Notes: a model not told the origin generated them from the letters alone. Positions 1 to 9,219 are shown, counted from the stretch's first letter. The stretch is DNA of 33,387 nucleotides from Granulicella sp. (GCA_003138795.1 PLHC01000066.1:54064-87450); one strand, 5' to 3'. A program made the numbers and translations.

Positions 1-585
1 CACCGGAGCGAACACCGTCGTCACCGACACGTCACGCTTCGCATCCTGCGTCGCCGCAACAATCGCGCGATAGCGCTCCAGCGTTAGCCCATCGTCATAC
101 AGCCCGACGACATTCCGATGCCGCGCCAGCTCTGCAATCATGTCCACCGAAAGTGAATACCCCTGCGCGCCTGCATCGCTGCTCAACATCACCGGCAGCG
201 GCAACGCATCCACAACCGCCCGAAAGAACAGCAGCACTTCCTCAGCCGTCAGCCGAGCCCACTGCGGCGGCGCTGCCAGCAGTACCGCATCGAAGCCCGC
301 AGCCGCAGCCTGCGCAGCAATCGCCAGCGCACCGCGCACGCTGTCCCTGGCAATCGCTGCGACCAGCACCTTCTCCGCCGCAGCCGACGCGCCAATTACC
401 CGCAGCGTCTCACCGATCTCTTCGTCCGACAGCGCCGCACCCTCACTCGCCGCCGTCAGCGCCACCAACCCCGCCGCCGGCGTCAACGAGTAGCGCCCAA
501 CGTTGTACTCCAGCTTGCGCAAATAACTCTCGCCGTCGCGAGTAAACGGCACCGTCAGCGGTATATGAATTCCATCGATCAGCAT
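1..585 (-). CDS. Dihydrodipicolinate synthase / N-acetylneuraminate lyase family protein, partial (C-terminus outside window)
   Basis: The first 195 codons are visible; the gene runs off the left edge. The N-terminus (HIPLTVPFTRDG, then GLVALTAASEGAALSDEE at about residues 38-55) matches the start of the DHDPS/NAL TIM barrel, where the family normally has a GTTGE-type loop. Oddly, the strand that normally carries the Schiff-base lysine (family pattern NVVGIKE) reads NVVGLYDD with Tyr at residue 163, and the usual catalytic tyrosine in PVMLYN is Ser135 (PVMLSS). Known chemistry of the family (lysine imine with pyruvate) therefore should not operate, so a dapA symbol is not given. It begins 39 bases after the carB stop on the same strand and may be co-transcribed with carB. 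ATG at 585 chosen because the conserved beta-1 strand starts immediately after it. Confidence 0.8.
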   Translation of the reverse strand, partial: MLIDGIHIPLTVPFTRDGESYLRKLEYNVGRYSLTPAAGLVALTAASEGAALSDEEIGETLRVIGASAAAEKVLVAAIARDSVRGALAIAAQAAAAGFDAVLLAAPPQWARLTAEEVLLFFRAVVDALPLPVMLSSDAGAQGYSLSVDMIAELARHRNVVGLYDDGLTLERYRAIVAATQDAKRDVSVTTVFAPV

Positions 586-624
586 TGCCTATAAGTCTAC
601 CGCGCCTCGTTCTTACGCCTGCCT

Positions 625-3600
625 TTACGGCAATCTCGACGCATGCAACTCCTGCAAGGACTCCACATGGTACTCACCACGCTGCAGTGCCTCGATCCCA
701 TCCGCTGCAGCTTGTGTCGCTGCCAGTGTCGTAATCGTCGGCACCCTCGCACTCACCGCCGCCCGCCGAATTGCCGCCTCGTCGAACACGCTCACCTGCC
801 CGCTCGGCGTATTCACGATCAACTGGATACGATCGCTCTTGATCAGGTCGACCACATTCGGCCTTCCCTCCTTCACCGAGAACACGCGTTCCACCTGCAT
901 GCCCGCGTCTTCCAGCACATCCGCGGTGCCATGCGTCGCGACCAGCTTGAAACCCATCTCCACAAACCGCAGCGCCAGTGGAGCAACCGAGAGCTTGTCC
1001 CGCGCATTCACGCTGAAAAACACCGTCCCCGTCGTCGGAAGATGCAATCCCGCAGCGGTCTGCGCCTTGGCAAACGCCTCGCCAAACGTCCGGGCCACGC
1101 CCATCACCTCGCCAGTCGACCGCATCTCGGGCCCCAGCACTGGATCGACGCCCAGGAACTTGCCCCACGGAAACACCGGCGACTTCACAAAGAAATGCTC
1201 GCCCGTACTCAGGTCCACTCCCGCATCCAGCTGTTCTGGCAGCAACTCTCGCAGCGTGCGTCCCGTCATCAGCCGCGCCGCAATCTTCGCCAGCTGAATC
1301 CCCGTCGCCTTCGACACATACGGCACCGTACGCGACGCCCGCGGGTTCACCTCGATCACAAACACCTTGCCGCGCTGCACCGCGAACTGCAAGTTCGCCA
1401 GCCCAATCACATTGAGCGACATCACCAGCTTGCGCGTGTACGTACGAATCGTCTCCAGCACATCCGCGGTCAAATCCACCGCCGGCAGCACGCACGACGA
1501 GTCGCCCGAATGCACTCCAGCCTCCTCGATATGCTGCATGATGCCCGCGATGATCACATCCTTGCCATCGCACAACGCGTCGACATCGACCTCCTGCGCA
1601 TCCTCCAGGAAGTGGTCGATCAGCACCGGCCGTTCCTGCGAGTACTCAATCGCCGTCGACATATACCGCACCACATCCGCATCGTCGTACGCGATCACCA
1701 TCGCTCGTCCGCCCAGCACATAGCTCGGCCGCACCAGCACCGGATACTCCACGCGCCGCGCGCCCGCAAGCGCCTCATCGACGCTCGTCGCCATCGCCCC
1801 CTCAGGCTGCGGAATCTCCAGCTCCGTAATCAACTTCCCAAACCGCTTGCGGTCTTCTGCCAGGTCAATCGACTCCGGCGAAGTCCCAATGATCGGAACA
1901 CCCGCGGCCTTCAACGGCAGCGACAGATTCAGCGGCGTCTGCCCGCCAAACTGCACGATCATCCCAATCTCAGCGCCGCCACTCGCCTCGTGCTCATACA
2001 CCGCCAGCACATCCTCCAGCGTCAGCGGCTCAAAGTACAGCCGGTCGCTGGTGTCGTAGTCGGTCGAAACCGTCTCCGGATTGCAGTTCACCATGATCGT
2101 CTCGAAACCATCTTCGCGCAGCGCAAACGCCGCATGGCAGCAGCAGTAATCGAACTCAATACCCTGCCCAATGCGATTCGGTCCCGAGCCCAGAATGATC
2201 ACTTTCTTCTTCGCCGTCGGCGCCGCCTCGTCCTCCTCGTCGTAGCAGGAGTACAGATACGGCGTGAAGCTCTCGAACTCCGCCGCGCACGTATCCACCA
2301 GCTTGTACACCGGCTTCACGCCCAGCTTCTTGCGCAGCGCCCGCACCTTCGCCGCTCCATCGCCCTTGATCCCAAACGTCGCAGCCAGCCGCTCATCCGA
2401 CAAGCCCATACGCTTGGCCGCAAGCAACTCGTGCGCATTGATCCTGTCGACGCCAATCTCCGCAACGACCTTCAACTCCTCCGCGATCTGCTTCATCTGG
2501 TACAGGAACCACGGGTCCATCCCGGTGTAGCGCGCCACATCCCGCACGCTCATTCCAATCTCGAACGCATACCGCATATACGCCAGCCGCTCCGGCGATG
2601 GCGTCACCAACCGCTGCCGTAGCCGTCGCGGATCGATATTGTCGTCCGTTCCCTTCTTGCCTGTCTCCAGCGATCGCACGGCCTTCATCAGCGCCTCTTT
2701 GAACGTGCGCCCAATCGCCATCACCTCGCCCACAGACTTCATCTGCGGCCCCAGCGTCTCATCCGATCCCGGAAACTTCTCGAACTGCCACTTCGGAATC
2801 TTCACCACCACGTAATCGATGGTCGGCTCAAAGCACGCCGGCGTGGCCTTCGTAATGTCGTTCTGCAACTCATCCAGCGTGTACCCGACCGCCAGCCGCG
2901 CCGCAATCTTCGCAATCGGAAATCCCGTCGCCTTACTCGCCAGCGCGCTCGACCGCGACACCCGCGGATTCATCTCGATCACGGTCATGCGCCCATTCTG
3001 CGGATTCACCGCGAACTGCACATTGCTCCCACCGGTCTCCACGCCGATCTCGCGAATCACCGCAATCGCCGCATCGCGCATCCGCTGGTACTCGCGATCC
3101 GTCAGCGTCTGCGCCGGCGCCACCGTAATCGAGTCGCCCGTATGCACGCCCATCGCATCGAAATTCTCAATTGAGCAGATGATCACGACATTGTCCTTCA
3201 GGTCGCGCACCACCTCCAGCTCATACTCCTTCCACCCCAGCACGCTCTCCTCAAGCAAACACTCATGCACCGGCGAAAGGTCCAGCCCGCGCGCAAGAAT
3301 CTCCATCAACTCTTCGCGGTTATACGCAATGCCGCCGCCCGATCCGCCCAGCGTAAAGCTCGGCCGAATCACTACCGGAAACCCCAGCTTCGCCGCATAC
3401 TCCAGCCCATCGCGAAGATTATTCACCAGCATCGACTTGGGCATGTCGAGCCCGATCTTCTTCATCGCGTCCTTGAACAGCAGCCGGTCTTCCGCCTTCT
3501 TGATCGCCTCCAGCTTCGCGCCGATCAACTCGACGCCATACTTCTCCAGCACGCCCGCATCGGCCAGGTCCACGGCCAGATTCAGCGCCGTCTGCCCACC

Positions 3601-3900
3601 CACGGTCGGCAGCACGGCAAAAATCCCCGTCGCTCCCGATGCCTTCAGCATCTCCGTCTCGACGCGCAGAATCTCCTCGAGATACGCCGTGGTCAACGGC
3701 TCCACATACGTACGATCGGCCACCTCCGGATCGGTCATGATCGACGCTGGATTCGAGTTCACCAGCACCACCTCATAGCCCTCAGCCTTCAGCGCCTTGC
3801 ACGCCTGCGTGCCCGAGTAATCGAACTCCGCCGACTGCCCAATCACAATCGGCCCCGAGCCGATCACCAGAATCTTTGCGATGTCATTCCTACGTGGCAC
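625..3900 (-). CDS. carB: Carbamoyl-phosphate synthase large subunit
   Basis: Makes carbamoyl phosphate from bicarbonate, ATP and ammonia delivered by CarA, feeding pyrimidine and arginine synthesis in the cytoplasm. The 1091 residues are the usual family length. Order: first ATP-grasp synthetase unit (about 1-400, opening with [17 protein letters not shown]), oligomerisation region (about 400-555), second ATP-grasp unit (about 565-940, with [15 protein letters not shown]), and a C-terminal MGS-like allosteric domain. Start is GTG at 3900: the residues after it ([16 protein letters not shown]) align with the canonical N-terminus, and a GAAGG sits about 11 bases upstream. It lies 108 bases or so after a membrane-protein gene that separates it from carA, all on the minus strand. 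Identification is secure. Confidence 0.98.
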   Translation of the reverse strand: MPRRNDIAKILVIGSGPIVIGQSAEFDYSGTQACKALKAEGYEVVLVNSNPASIMTDPEVADRTYVEPLTTAYLEEILRVETEMLKASGATGIFAVLPTVGGQTALNLAVDLADAGVLEKYGVELIGAKLEAIKKAEDRLLFKDAMKKIGLDMPKSMLVNNLRDGLEYAAKLGFPVVIRPSFTLGGSGGGIAYNREELMEILARGLDLSPVHECLLEESVLGWKEYELEVVRDLKDNVVIICSIENFDAMGVHTGDSITVAPAQTLTDREYQRMRDAAIAVIREIGVETGGSNVQFAVNPQNGRMTVIEMNPRVSRSSALASKATGFPIAKIAARLAVGYTLDELQNDITKATPACFEPTIDYVVVKIPKWQFEKFPGSDETLGPQMKSVGEVMAIGRTFKEALMKAVRSLETGKKGTDDNIDPRRLRQRLVTPSPERLAYMRYAFEIGMSVRDVARYTGMDPWFLYQMKQIAEELKVVAEIGVDRINAHELLAAKRMGLSDERLAATFGIKGDGAAKVRALRKKLGVKPVYKLVDTCAAEFESFTPYLYSCYDEEDEAAPTAKKKVIILGSGPNRIGQGIEFDYCCCHAAFALREDGFETIMVNCNPETVSTDYDTSDRLYFEPLTLEDVLAVYEHEASGGAEIGMIVQFGGQTPLNLSLPLKAAGVPIIGTSPESIDLAEDRKRFGKLITELEIPQPEGAMATSVDEALAGARRVEYPVLVRPSYVLGGRAMVIAYDDADVVRYMSTAIEYSQERPVLIDHFLEDAQEVDVDALCDGKDVIIAGIMQHIEEAGVHSGDSSCVLPAVDLTADVLETIRTYTRKLVMSLNVIGLANLQFAVQRGKVFVIEVNPRASRTVPYVSKATGIQLAKIAARLMTGRTLRELLPEQLDAGVDLSTGEHFFVKSPVFPWGKFLGVDPVLGPEMRSTGEVMGVARTFGEAFAKAQTAAGLHLPTTGTVFFSVNARDKLSVAPLALRFVEMGFKLVATHGTADVLEDAGMQVERVFSVKEGRPNVVDLIKSDRIQLIVNTPSGQVSVFDEAAIRRAAVSARVPTITTLAATQAAADGIEALQRGEYHVESLQELHASRLP

Positions 3901-4008
3901 GTCTAACCCAGCCTTCTCATTCCTGGTTCACTTCTAACTCTCGTAACGCATCCAGGGCGTATCTCCATCTCGTAGCACAGCCCTCACTCATTTGCACAAA
4001 CAAACTCT

Positions 4009-5694
4009 TTATCGATCGACAACCTCATGCTTCGCTCTCGTCCAACTCGCCGACCGCACCAGGTAACCACCCATCCTGTAGCCCGGATACACCGCACTCC
4101 AAAACACCTGCATCTGCTGATCGATCTGCTTGCGAAACGGGGAGTCCTTCCGAATCGCCAGCCCATAATTCGCCGCACCGGCATAGACGTCGTACTGCTC
4201 CAACAACGCCGGAGCTGACAGCATCTGCCCGCGCTGATAGGTATAGTCCGCATGCGGCATCCAGAGGACGTCGGGCTTGCGTGCCAGCAGCGCGCTCATA
4301 TCGAAGCCATGCAGCGCAATCTCTGTATCATTCAACCCCGCCAGGTCGATGATGTTCACCTGCGCCGCGCGGCTTCCAAGATACCCGACCTCGCTTGCCG
4401 CCACCGTCGCGCCCTTCGGCAGCGGAGCTACCAGCAGATCCGTAATATCGTTCATCATCACGTCCCACCGTATTTCAGGCAGCGGAACGCTGGCAGCCAA
4501 ATCGAAGTGCACCGGATCGTACTCAAAATGAGCCCTCGCCTCCGTGCGCCGAATCTTCGCCAGCACCGCCTCAGACGACAGCGCAAGGAAGCACACCATC
4601 ACAACCGCGACCACACAGGACCGAACCAGCAGCGTCTTTCCCGGCCAGCGAACTCCAACGGGCGCATCTCCACTCGCCATCCAGCGGTCAATCACCAGCA
4701 GCGCCGGCACAACAAAGAACGCGAAGTACGGCACATAGTACCGCGCATTGAAGCCCATGATCTGCGTCACCGTCAGCAGATACGCAAACGTCGCCAGCGC
4801 CGGCGTCACGCAACACACGATCAACCGCCAGTCTTCCCTGCGGCTCAGAAAGATCAGCGCCACGAGATACAACTCGCACGCAGCGAAAAACGACAGCAGC
4901 AGCAGCTCAGGATGCCAGACTCCAGCGTATCCCTCATACGCATGTCTGCTCTTCATGTAAAAGCTCAGCGGCAGGGCCGCATGAAAGTACAGCTTGCACA
5001 CGATGAACTCCAGCACCACTCCTGCAAGGAAGACTCCCAGCAGCTTTGCGACACTCCCCTTGCCAATCCCCGGCATCAGAACAAACAGCAGCAGCGGAAG
5101 CAGCAACACCACAATCGCCGCATCCGGCCGCGCCAGAAACAGCAGCAGTCCCACCAGCCCGACAAGCTCCGGACGCACAACACCGCGTCTCCACGCCAGC
5201 GCCAGCCCCACAAACACCGCACCCAGCAGAGCGGCCAGCATTGTCTCCATCCCGGTTCCTGTATTGCCCCTAAACACAGCAGTGGCAGCCAGAGGCAACG
5301 CAACCCACGGCAGCACGCGCCACGTGCTGGATAGCAACGTACCCCGCGCATTGGTCGCCACCGCCCACGCCAGCGCGATCATCGCTCCTATGGAACAGAG
5401 CCACGATCCCAGACTCAGCATCTTCCACACGCCAATCGGCAGATAGCTCAGCACCAGAACAACTCCGCACCACAGCAACGAAGTCTGCCCGTAGGTGTGT
5501 ACTCCATCCAGGTTCCACGAAACACCCAACCCATGCCGGATATTCATCGCATAGCGCGCAAACATATACGCATCGTCGAAACGCGGCGACGTACGCCACC
5601 CCACCCAAAGATCCTGGAGCAGCCACCCCGCCACTTGGGCAAGCAACACCGCCGCGGCTATGTTGTAAAGGCGTTTGTAGTTCGCGCTGCCCAT
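4009..5694 (-). CDS. Polytopic membrane protein, GT-C-like glycosyltransferase family
   Basis: About 561 residues with roughly ten hydrophobic segments followed by a C-terminal soluble domain of about 150 residues. The first loop after TM1 carries an acidic pair and motif (RFDDAYMFARYAMNI, then GLGVSWN and TYGQTSLLW) typical of the GT-C fold, in which Asp-Asp in the first extracytoplasmic loop is the likely catalytic/metal site and the donor is a polyprenyl-phosphate sugar. The C-terminal part has the IDLAGLND motif common in this uncharacterised group. Donor and acceptor cannot be read from sequence. ATG at 5694 is preferred over the ATG at 5703: AGGG lies 9 bases before 5694 but abuts 5703. 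It sits between carA and carB on the same strand, which is unusual; whether it is co-transcribed is unknown. Confidence 0.75.
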   Translation of the reverse strand: MGSANYKRLYNIAAAVLLAQVAGWLLQDLWVGWRTSPRFDDAYMFARYAMNIRHGLGVSWNLDGVHTYGQTSLLWCGVVLVLSYLPIGVWKMLSLGSWLCSIGAMIALAWAVATNARGTLLSSTWRVLPWVALPLAATAVFRGNTGTGMETMLAALLGAVFVGLALAWRRGVVRPELVGLVGLLLFLARPDAAIVVLLLPLLLFVLMPGIGKGSVAKLLGVFLAGVVLEFIVCKLYFHAALPLSFYMKSRHAYEGYAGVWHPELLLLSFFAACELYLVALIFLSRREDWRLIVCCVTPALATFAYLLTVTQIMGFNARYYVPYFAFFVVPALLVIDRWMASGDAPVGVRWPGKTLLVRSCVVAVVMVCFLALSSEAVLAKIRRTEARAHFEYDPVHFDLAASVPLPEIRWDVMMNDITDLLVAPLPKGATVAASEVGYLGSRAAQVNIIDLAGLNDTEIALHGFDMSALLARKPDVLWMPHADYTYQRGQMLSAPALLEQYDVYAGAANYGLAIRKDSPFRKQIDQQMQVFWSAVYPGYRMGGYLVRSASWTRAKHEVVDR

Positions 5695-5895
5695 AAGAAC
5701 CATCCCTGTCGTGGTGCCAGTCGATCTCTATCCCTGCCGCTTTATCCTTGCGCCCTCTTGCCAGTTTCCATGGCCGCAGCCCGCACCGCGCCGTGCAACC
5801 TCGTAACCGCTTCGCGAGATGCTTCCCTCACATCCATCCATGTTGGTGTTGATCGAGCGGGCCATCTCTGATCTCAGCCATCTCGCAGAGATGCT

Positions 5896-7029
5896 CTACT
5901 TCTTCCACTCTTCCATCATCGTGCGAAACTGCCGGAACAAATAATGCGAATCATGCGGTCCCGGGCTTGCTTCCGGGTGATATTGCACGCTGAACATCGG
6001 GTCCGTCTTATGCTTCAACCCCGCCAGCGTCTGGTCGTTCAGATTCACGTGCGTCACCGCGACATCCTCCGGCAGCGACTTCGGATCCACATTGAAGTTG
6101 TGATTCTGCGCCGTAATCTCGACCTTGCCCGTCTCCAGGTTCATAATCGGGTGGTTTCCGCCATGATGCCCAAACTTCAGCTTGTAGGTCTTGCCGCCCA
6201 GCGCCAGCCCAAAGATCTGGTGTCCCATGCAGATCCCGAACAGCGGTGTCTTGCCCTGCAACGCCCGCACATTCGCGACCGCATACTCCAGCGGCTCCGG
6301 ATCCCCCGGCCCATTCGAGAAGAGGACCCCATCCGGGTTCATCGCCAGCACATCCGCCGCGGGCGTCTTCGCCGGAACGACCGTCACGCGGCAGTTCTCG
6401 CGCGTCAGCATCCGCAGAATATTCTGCTTGATCCCAAAGTCGTACGCCACCACATGCATCTGGCCCGCAGCCGTGCTCGCCGCCGGCAGAAACTTGTCGT
6501 CCGTCTCATTCAGCGGCTCGTTCGCATCCCACTCGTAGGTCTTCTTCGTCGACACCACGCTCGCGAGGTCCGTACCGTTCATCTTCTTATGCGCCCGCGC
6601 CTTGGCCACCAGCGCATCCGTGTCCTCCACCGCAGTCGAAATCACGCCCCGCATCACGCCATTCGCCCGCAGATGCCGCACCACGGCTCGCGTATCGATC
6701 TCCGCGATCACCGGCACGCCATTTCTTTCCAGATATTCATCCGCGACTTCTGTCGACCGCCAGTTCGAGCTCACCGGCGAAAACTCCCGCACGACCAGCC
6801 CCTCGATATACGGCCGCGCCGACTCCGCATCCGAAGGCGAAGTCCCATAGTTCCCAATGTGAGGATTTGTCAGAACGACGATCTGCCCCGCATACGACGG
6901 GTCAGTAAAGATCTCTTGATAGCCAGTCAGCGATGTATTGAAGACCACTTCGCCGACACGCTCGGCGATTGCACCGAAGGCCTTGCCGCGAAAAAGGCGC
7001 CCGTCTTCGAGGGCCAGAATTGCTTGCAT
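5896..7029 (-). CDS. carA: Carbamoyl-phosphate synthase small subunit (glutaminase)
   Basis: Hydrolyses glutamine and channels ammonia to CarB. 377 residues, normal length. N-terminal CPSase small-chain domain (about 1-135: [25 protein letters not shown]), then a class I glutamine amidotransferase domain (about 190-375) with the nucleophile Cys267 in GICMGHQ and the His351/Glu353 pair in [11 protein letters not shown]. The more common nucleophile context is GICLGHQ; the Met is a conservative change. Start ATG at 7029 is preceded by a GGAGAGG. It is the first gene of the minus-strand run carA / GT-C protein / carB / DHDPS-like. Identification is secure. Confidence 0.98.
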   Translation of the reverse strand: MQAILALEDGRLFRGKAFGAIAERVGEVVFNTSLTGYQEIFTDPSYAGQIVVLTNPHIGNYGTSPSDAESARPYIEGLVVREFSPVSSNWRSTEVADEYLERNGVPVIAEIDTRAVVRHLRANGVMRGVISTAVEDTDALVAKARAHKKMNGTDLASVVSTKKTYEWDANEPLNETDDKFLPAASTAAGQMHVVAYDFGIKQNILRMLTRENCRVTVVPAKTPAADVLAMNPDGVLFSNGPGDPEPLEYAVANVRALQGKTPLFGICMGHQIFGLALGGKTYKLKFGHHGGNHPIMNLETGKVEITAQNHNFNVDPKSLPEDVAVTHVNLNDQTLAGLKHKTDPMFSVQYHPEASPGPHDSHYLFRQFRTMMEEWKK

Positions 7030-7142
7030 TACCTCTCCTTGCAGTGAAGTTGATCATTCGCCTGAATGCTACTTGGTAGCGAGAGGATCACTTGATTCTA
7101 TCAGCCCCAGCTATCTAAAACCAGCCTCACCCGCACGCAAAA

Positions 7143-7164
7143 CAGCCCGGCCGAAGCCGGGCTG
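7143..7164 (-). terminator. Probable intrinsic terminator after the small secreted peptide gene
   Basis: Perfect inverted repeat AGCCCGGC / GCCGGGCT with a short CGAA-type loop. Read on the minus strand the stem is followed by TGTTTTG, a short U-rich tail. It lies about 28 bases after the stop codon of the small peptide gene at 7192-7305 and before the carA promoter region, so it would insulate carA from upstream minus-strand transcription. Confidence 0.6.
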
Positions 7165-7191
7165 CGCGGTTTCACTGCATTGCACCGCAAT

Positions 7192-7305
7192 CTAGCGGCA
7201 ATGACGACGATGATGGACTACGGTGCAGTGGCGATCCGCATGTGCGGGCGCTACCATAACGGCGAGAGTAGCGAGAAAAACAAACGACAGCAGAAACTTC
7301 TTCAA
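7192..7305 (-). CDS. Small secreted His/Arg/Cys-rich peptide (37 aa, TTG start)
   Basis: A 37-codon reading frame: MKKFLLSFVF, LATLAVMVAPAHA, then a mature tail DRHCTVVHHRRHCR ending in TAG. The first 23 residues are a textbook Sec signal peptide (two Lys, hydrophobic core, AHA cleavage motif). The exported mature piece is about 14 residues with two Cys and several His/Arg, which could bind metal or form a disulfide; function unknown. Start is TTG at 7305 because GGAG sits 8 bases upstream and the lysine pair follows directly; the nearby ATG is out of frame. A terminator-like hairpin follows the stop. Similar very short signal-peptide-bearing His-rich products are known in Acidobacteriota, from memory rather than a search. 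Confidence 0.6.
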   Translation of the reverse strand: MKKFLLSFVFLATLAVMVAPAHADRHCTVVHHRRHCR

Positions 7306-7417
7306 CGTGACATCTCCAATTGCGGTTAGCCTTTGGGGTCGATACACATGCAATACTGCGATGCATTCCCAACGGCACGCTGTTCGTTAGCAGCGACAGC
7401 CTCGATATTAGTTTCCT

Positions 7418-7438
7418 CCCTGGGGAAACATCCCAGGG
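7418..7438. other. Perfect inverted repeat downstream of the Rieske gene
   Basis: CCCTGGG and CCCAGGG arms of 7 bases around a 7-base loop, located 10 bases beyond the stop codon of the minus-strand Rieske gene. There is no T-tract on either side, so it may be a weak or Rho-assisted terminator, an mRNA 3' end stabiliser, or an operator for the small peptide gene whose start lies about 113 bases further on. Confidence 0.4.
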
Positions 7439-7448
7439 GAAAGGGCAA

Positions 7449-7763
7449 TCAAGCCAGGTCCACCAGCACGTCCTCGCCCTCAATCTTCACCGGAAATACA
7501 CTGACCTTCGCCCGGTCCGGCGGCTCCGCAATCCCCGTCGTCGTGCTAAAAGCCCACGAATGCCACGGACACACCACCGCCTCGTCCTCCAGCCATCCCC
7601 CACCCAGCGGTCCCTTCCGGTGCGGGCACCAGTTGTCCAGCGCCGCCAGCCGTCCATCCACATTCGCCAGGCAAACCGCAACGCCCTGTGTCTCAGCCTC
7701 CATCACCTCACCCGGCTTCGGTGCTTCCTGCGCTCCACACAACCTCACCCACTGCGCCAACAT
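7449..7763 (-). CDS. Rieske [2Fe-2S] ferredoxin-like protein
   Basis: 104-residue stand-alone Rieske domain. The cluster ligands are visible as Cys46-Pro-His48 and Cys65-Pro-Trp-His68 (CPHRKGPLGGG and CPWHSWAFSTTTG). It lacks a signal peptide or membrane anchor, so it is cytoplasmic, resembling NirD-like small subunits and ferredoxins of Rieske oxygenases. No reductase or oxygenase partner lies next to it, so its electron acceptor is unknown. The ATG at 7763 is preceded by GGAGA at good spacing. It is divergent from the alpha/beta-hydrolase-like gene with only 55 bases between the starts. Confidence 0.9.
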   Translation of the reverse strand: MLAQWVRLCGAQEAPKPGEVMEAETQGVAVCLANVDGRLAALDNWCPHRKGPLGGGWLEDEAVVCPWHSWAFSTTTGIAEPPDRAKVSVFPVKIEGEDVLVDLA

Positions 7764-7818
7764 CGTTCTCCTTCAGCCATTGCTCCGCATGAGATGCTGG
7801 ACAAGTCGCCAAAGAACC

Positions 7819-8775
7819 ATGCCAACCAATCCCAAACAACAAGCCCGGTTCGATCCCCAGCGTGGCTCCAGCCCACCCGAGATGATAGACCTCGTCGAAG
7901 CCAGCTGGATTCTCAAAGCACTCGGCGGAGTCCTCGCCGTCGCCCTCCTCTGCGCCTTCACCACCCTCTGCGTTCTCTTCTCGCGCAGCCAGTGGCAGCT
8001 CGTCCTGCACCCCAGACGCGCCGTCGCCACCATGCCCTCAGCCCTTGGTCTCAACTTCACGGAAGTCCACTTTGGCGTCGATGCCAGCGGCCAACCCCAG
8101 CTCGACGGCTGGTTCATCCCCGCCAACGACCCCCGCGACACCACCGCCGGCAATCCCGCCACCGGCCCCACAGCCCCGACCGCCCTCCTGCTGCATAACG
8201 GCGACGACTCCATCAGCGACGCACTCCCCATCGCGCGCACCCTCCACGACGCCCATCTCAACGTCCTTCTCTTCGACTACCGCGGCTACGGCCACAGCAG
8301 CGGCCAGCACCCCACCGAAGCCTCCATGGAGGCCGACGCCGAAACCGCCCTCGCCTATCTCACCACAACACGCTCCATCCCAGCCTCGTCCATCGTCGTC
8401 TACGGCAATGGCGTCGGTGGAGCGCTCGCCGTCCGCCTCTGCGCCGAGCACCACGCGCTCCCCGCCCTCATCCTCCAATCCCCCGACGGCGACTTCGAAG
8501 CCCGCGTCCGACAGGATCCCCGCTCCCGTCTCGTCCCCGTCTCTCTGCTCTTCGACCAGAACTTCCCCCTCGCCCGCCCACTCCACACCCTCACCACCCC
8601 CAAGCTCCTGATCTCAACCACTAACGGCCCCGCCCCCGTCGAGTTCCAACGCGCCGCCTACCCCAGGACCACCGTCGAACTCCAACCCAACGACACCACC
8701 GCCCTCCACCAAGCCCTCACCCACTTCCTCAGCGCCCACCTCCAGCCCATCCCGGGCCTCAAGTCCACGCACTGA
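7819..8775 (+). CDS. Membrane-anchored alpha/beta-hydrolase-fold protein with degenerate active site
   Basis: 318 residues: one N-terminal transmembrane helix (about 30-55), then an alpha/beta-hydrolase core resembling the Bem46/ABHD13 group (VLLFDYRGYGHSSG at about 149-162). The nucleophile elbow, normally GxSxG, reads YGNGVGG with Gly198 in place of Ser. The strand that normally supplies the catalytic Asp (PKLLISTTNG) and the C-terminal region lack the expected Asp and Gly-x-x-His. The HGN oxyanion region is HNGDD. Hydrolysis by the standard triad is therefore unlikely; a binding or structural role is possible. Start ATG 7819 is a judgement: the frame is open far upstream (ATGs at 7333 and 7789) and no clear ribosome site decides it. 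A downstream ATG at 7882 is also possible. Confidence 0.7.
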   Translation: MPTNPKQQARFDPQRGSSPPEMIDLVEASWILKALGGVLAVALLCAFTTLCVLFSRSQWQLVLHPRRAVATMPSALGLNFTEVHFGVDASGQPQLDGWFIPANDPRDTTAGNPATGPTAPTALLLHNGDDSISDALPIARTLHDAHLNVLLFDYRGYGHSSGQHPTEASMEADAETALAYLTTTRSIPASSIVVYGNGVGGALAVRLCAEHHALPALILQSPDGDFEARVRQDPRSRLVPVSLLFDQNFPLARPLHTLTTPKLLISTTNGPAPVEFQRAAYPRTTVELQPNDTTALHQALTHFLSAHLQPIPGLKSTH

Positions 8776-8859
8776 TTCTGGGTTTGAAGAGACCCCTGCT
8801 AGTAGCGGCGCAGCACATCGCAGGAACACAACTGCTATCCGCACCTTAAAGACGTGAGA

Positions 8860-8877
8860 CCCCCAGTGTTCCGGGGG
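8860..8877. terminator. Possible bidirectional hairpin between converging transcripts
   Basis: CCCCC and GGGGG arms around an 8-base spacer, about 85 bases after the alpha/beta-hydrolase-like gene. No T-run follows, so this is only a weak terminator candidate. Confidence 0.3.
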
Positions 8878-8878
8878 C

Positions 8879-9160
8879 CTACAAATAGGTGGGGGAGGGC
8901 TGTGCAGATAGGGGATGCCGGAAACCGTGGGGACTGCTGGCCCGACTGTTGCGTGTTACACCTTCTTTGACGTCAGACATCCGTTTTAGTTTTGGTGTGT
9001 CCCGATGTTTTCTGACGACACTTTGTGCAAAAGTTTTGTAGCGGAAATCGTGCCCAGGATGAAACTTGAAACGCTCTTCAAACGTCGCGCAGCACACTAG
9101 GCAAATGCCCAGCTTCGCACGCAATTCATCGCGGTCCAGACGACCCCAAAAGTCTCTTTT
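8879..9160 (-). pseudogene. Remnant of a small zinc-finger-like protein gene (PGHD motif)
   Basis: Reading the minus strand after an in-frame TAG (9161-9163) gives about 93 protein-like codons: KRDFWGRLDRDELRAKLG, then CLVC and HPGH in the order Cys-x2-Cys-x10-His-x2-His, then HDFRYK. The PGHD(A/F)RYK motif with a preceding Cys cluster resembles small zinc-binding proteins seen in many bacteria (from memory). No ATG or GTG start exists; the only start is a TTG at 9124 without a ribosome site. Base composition is visibly less GC-rich than the flanks. I read it as a 5'-truncated, transferred fragment; a live gene starting at TTG cannot be excluded. Confidence 0.35.
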
Positions 9161-9170
9161 CTAAAACGCG

Positions 9171-9219
9171 CAACCCGAAACCAGGCTGAACCTGCCGCAG
9201 TGCAACACGAAACCAGGCT
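9171..9219. repeat. Imperfect 17-base direct repeat at the 3' end of the E1 gene
   Basis: CAACCCGAAACCAGGCT (9171-9187) and CAACACGAAACCAGGCT (9203-9219) differ at one base and start 32 bases apart. The second copy abuts the E1 stop codon. It could mark an old duplication or insertion scar beside the zinc-finger-like remnant. Confidence 0.5.

Noticed and set aside
643-2622. Long plus-strand frame opposite carB
   Set aside because: Arg/His-rich product typical of the antisense of a GC-rich gene; carB on the other strand is certain.
4252-5334. Plus-strand frame opposite the GT-C-like membrane gene
   Set aside because: Gln/His/Arg-rich shadow without any domain; the minus-strand gene has coherent transmembrane helices.
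5944-7047. Plus-strand frame opposite carA
   Set aside because: Antisense shadow of a secure gene with Arg/His bias.
7333-7818. Long N-terminal extension of the alpha/beta-hydrolase-like gene
   Set aside because: It would run through the divergent Rieske gene and its ribosome site; the extension has no domain character.
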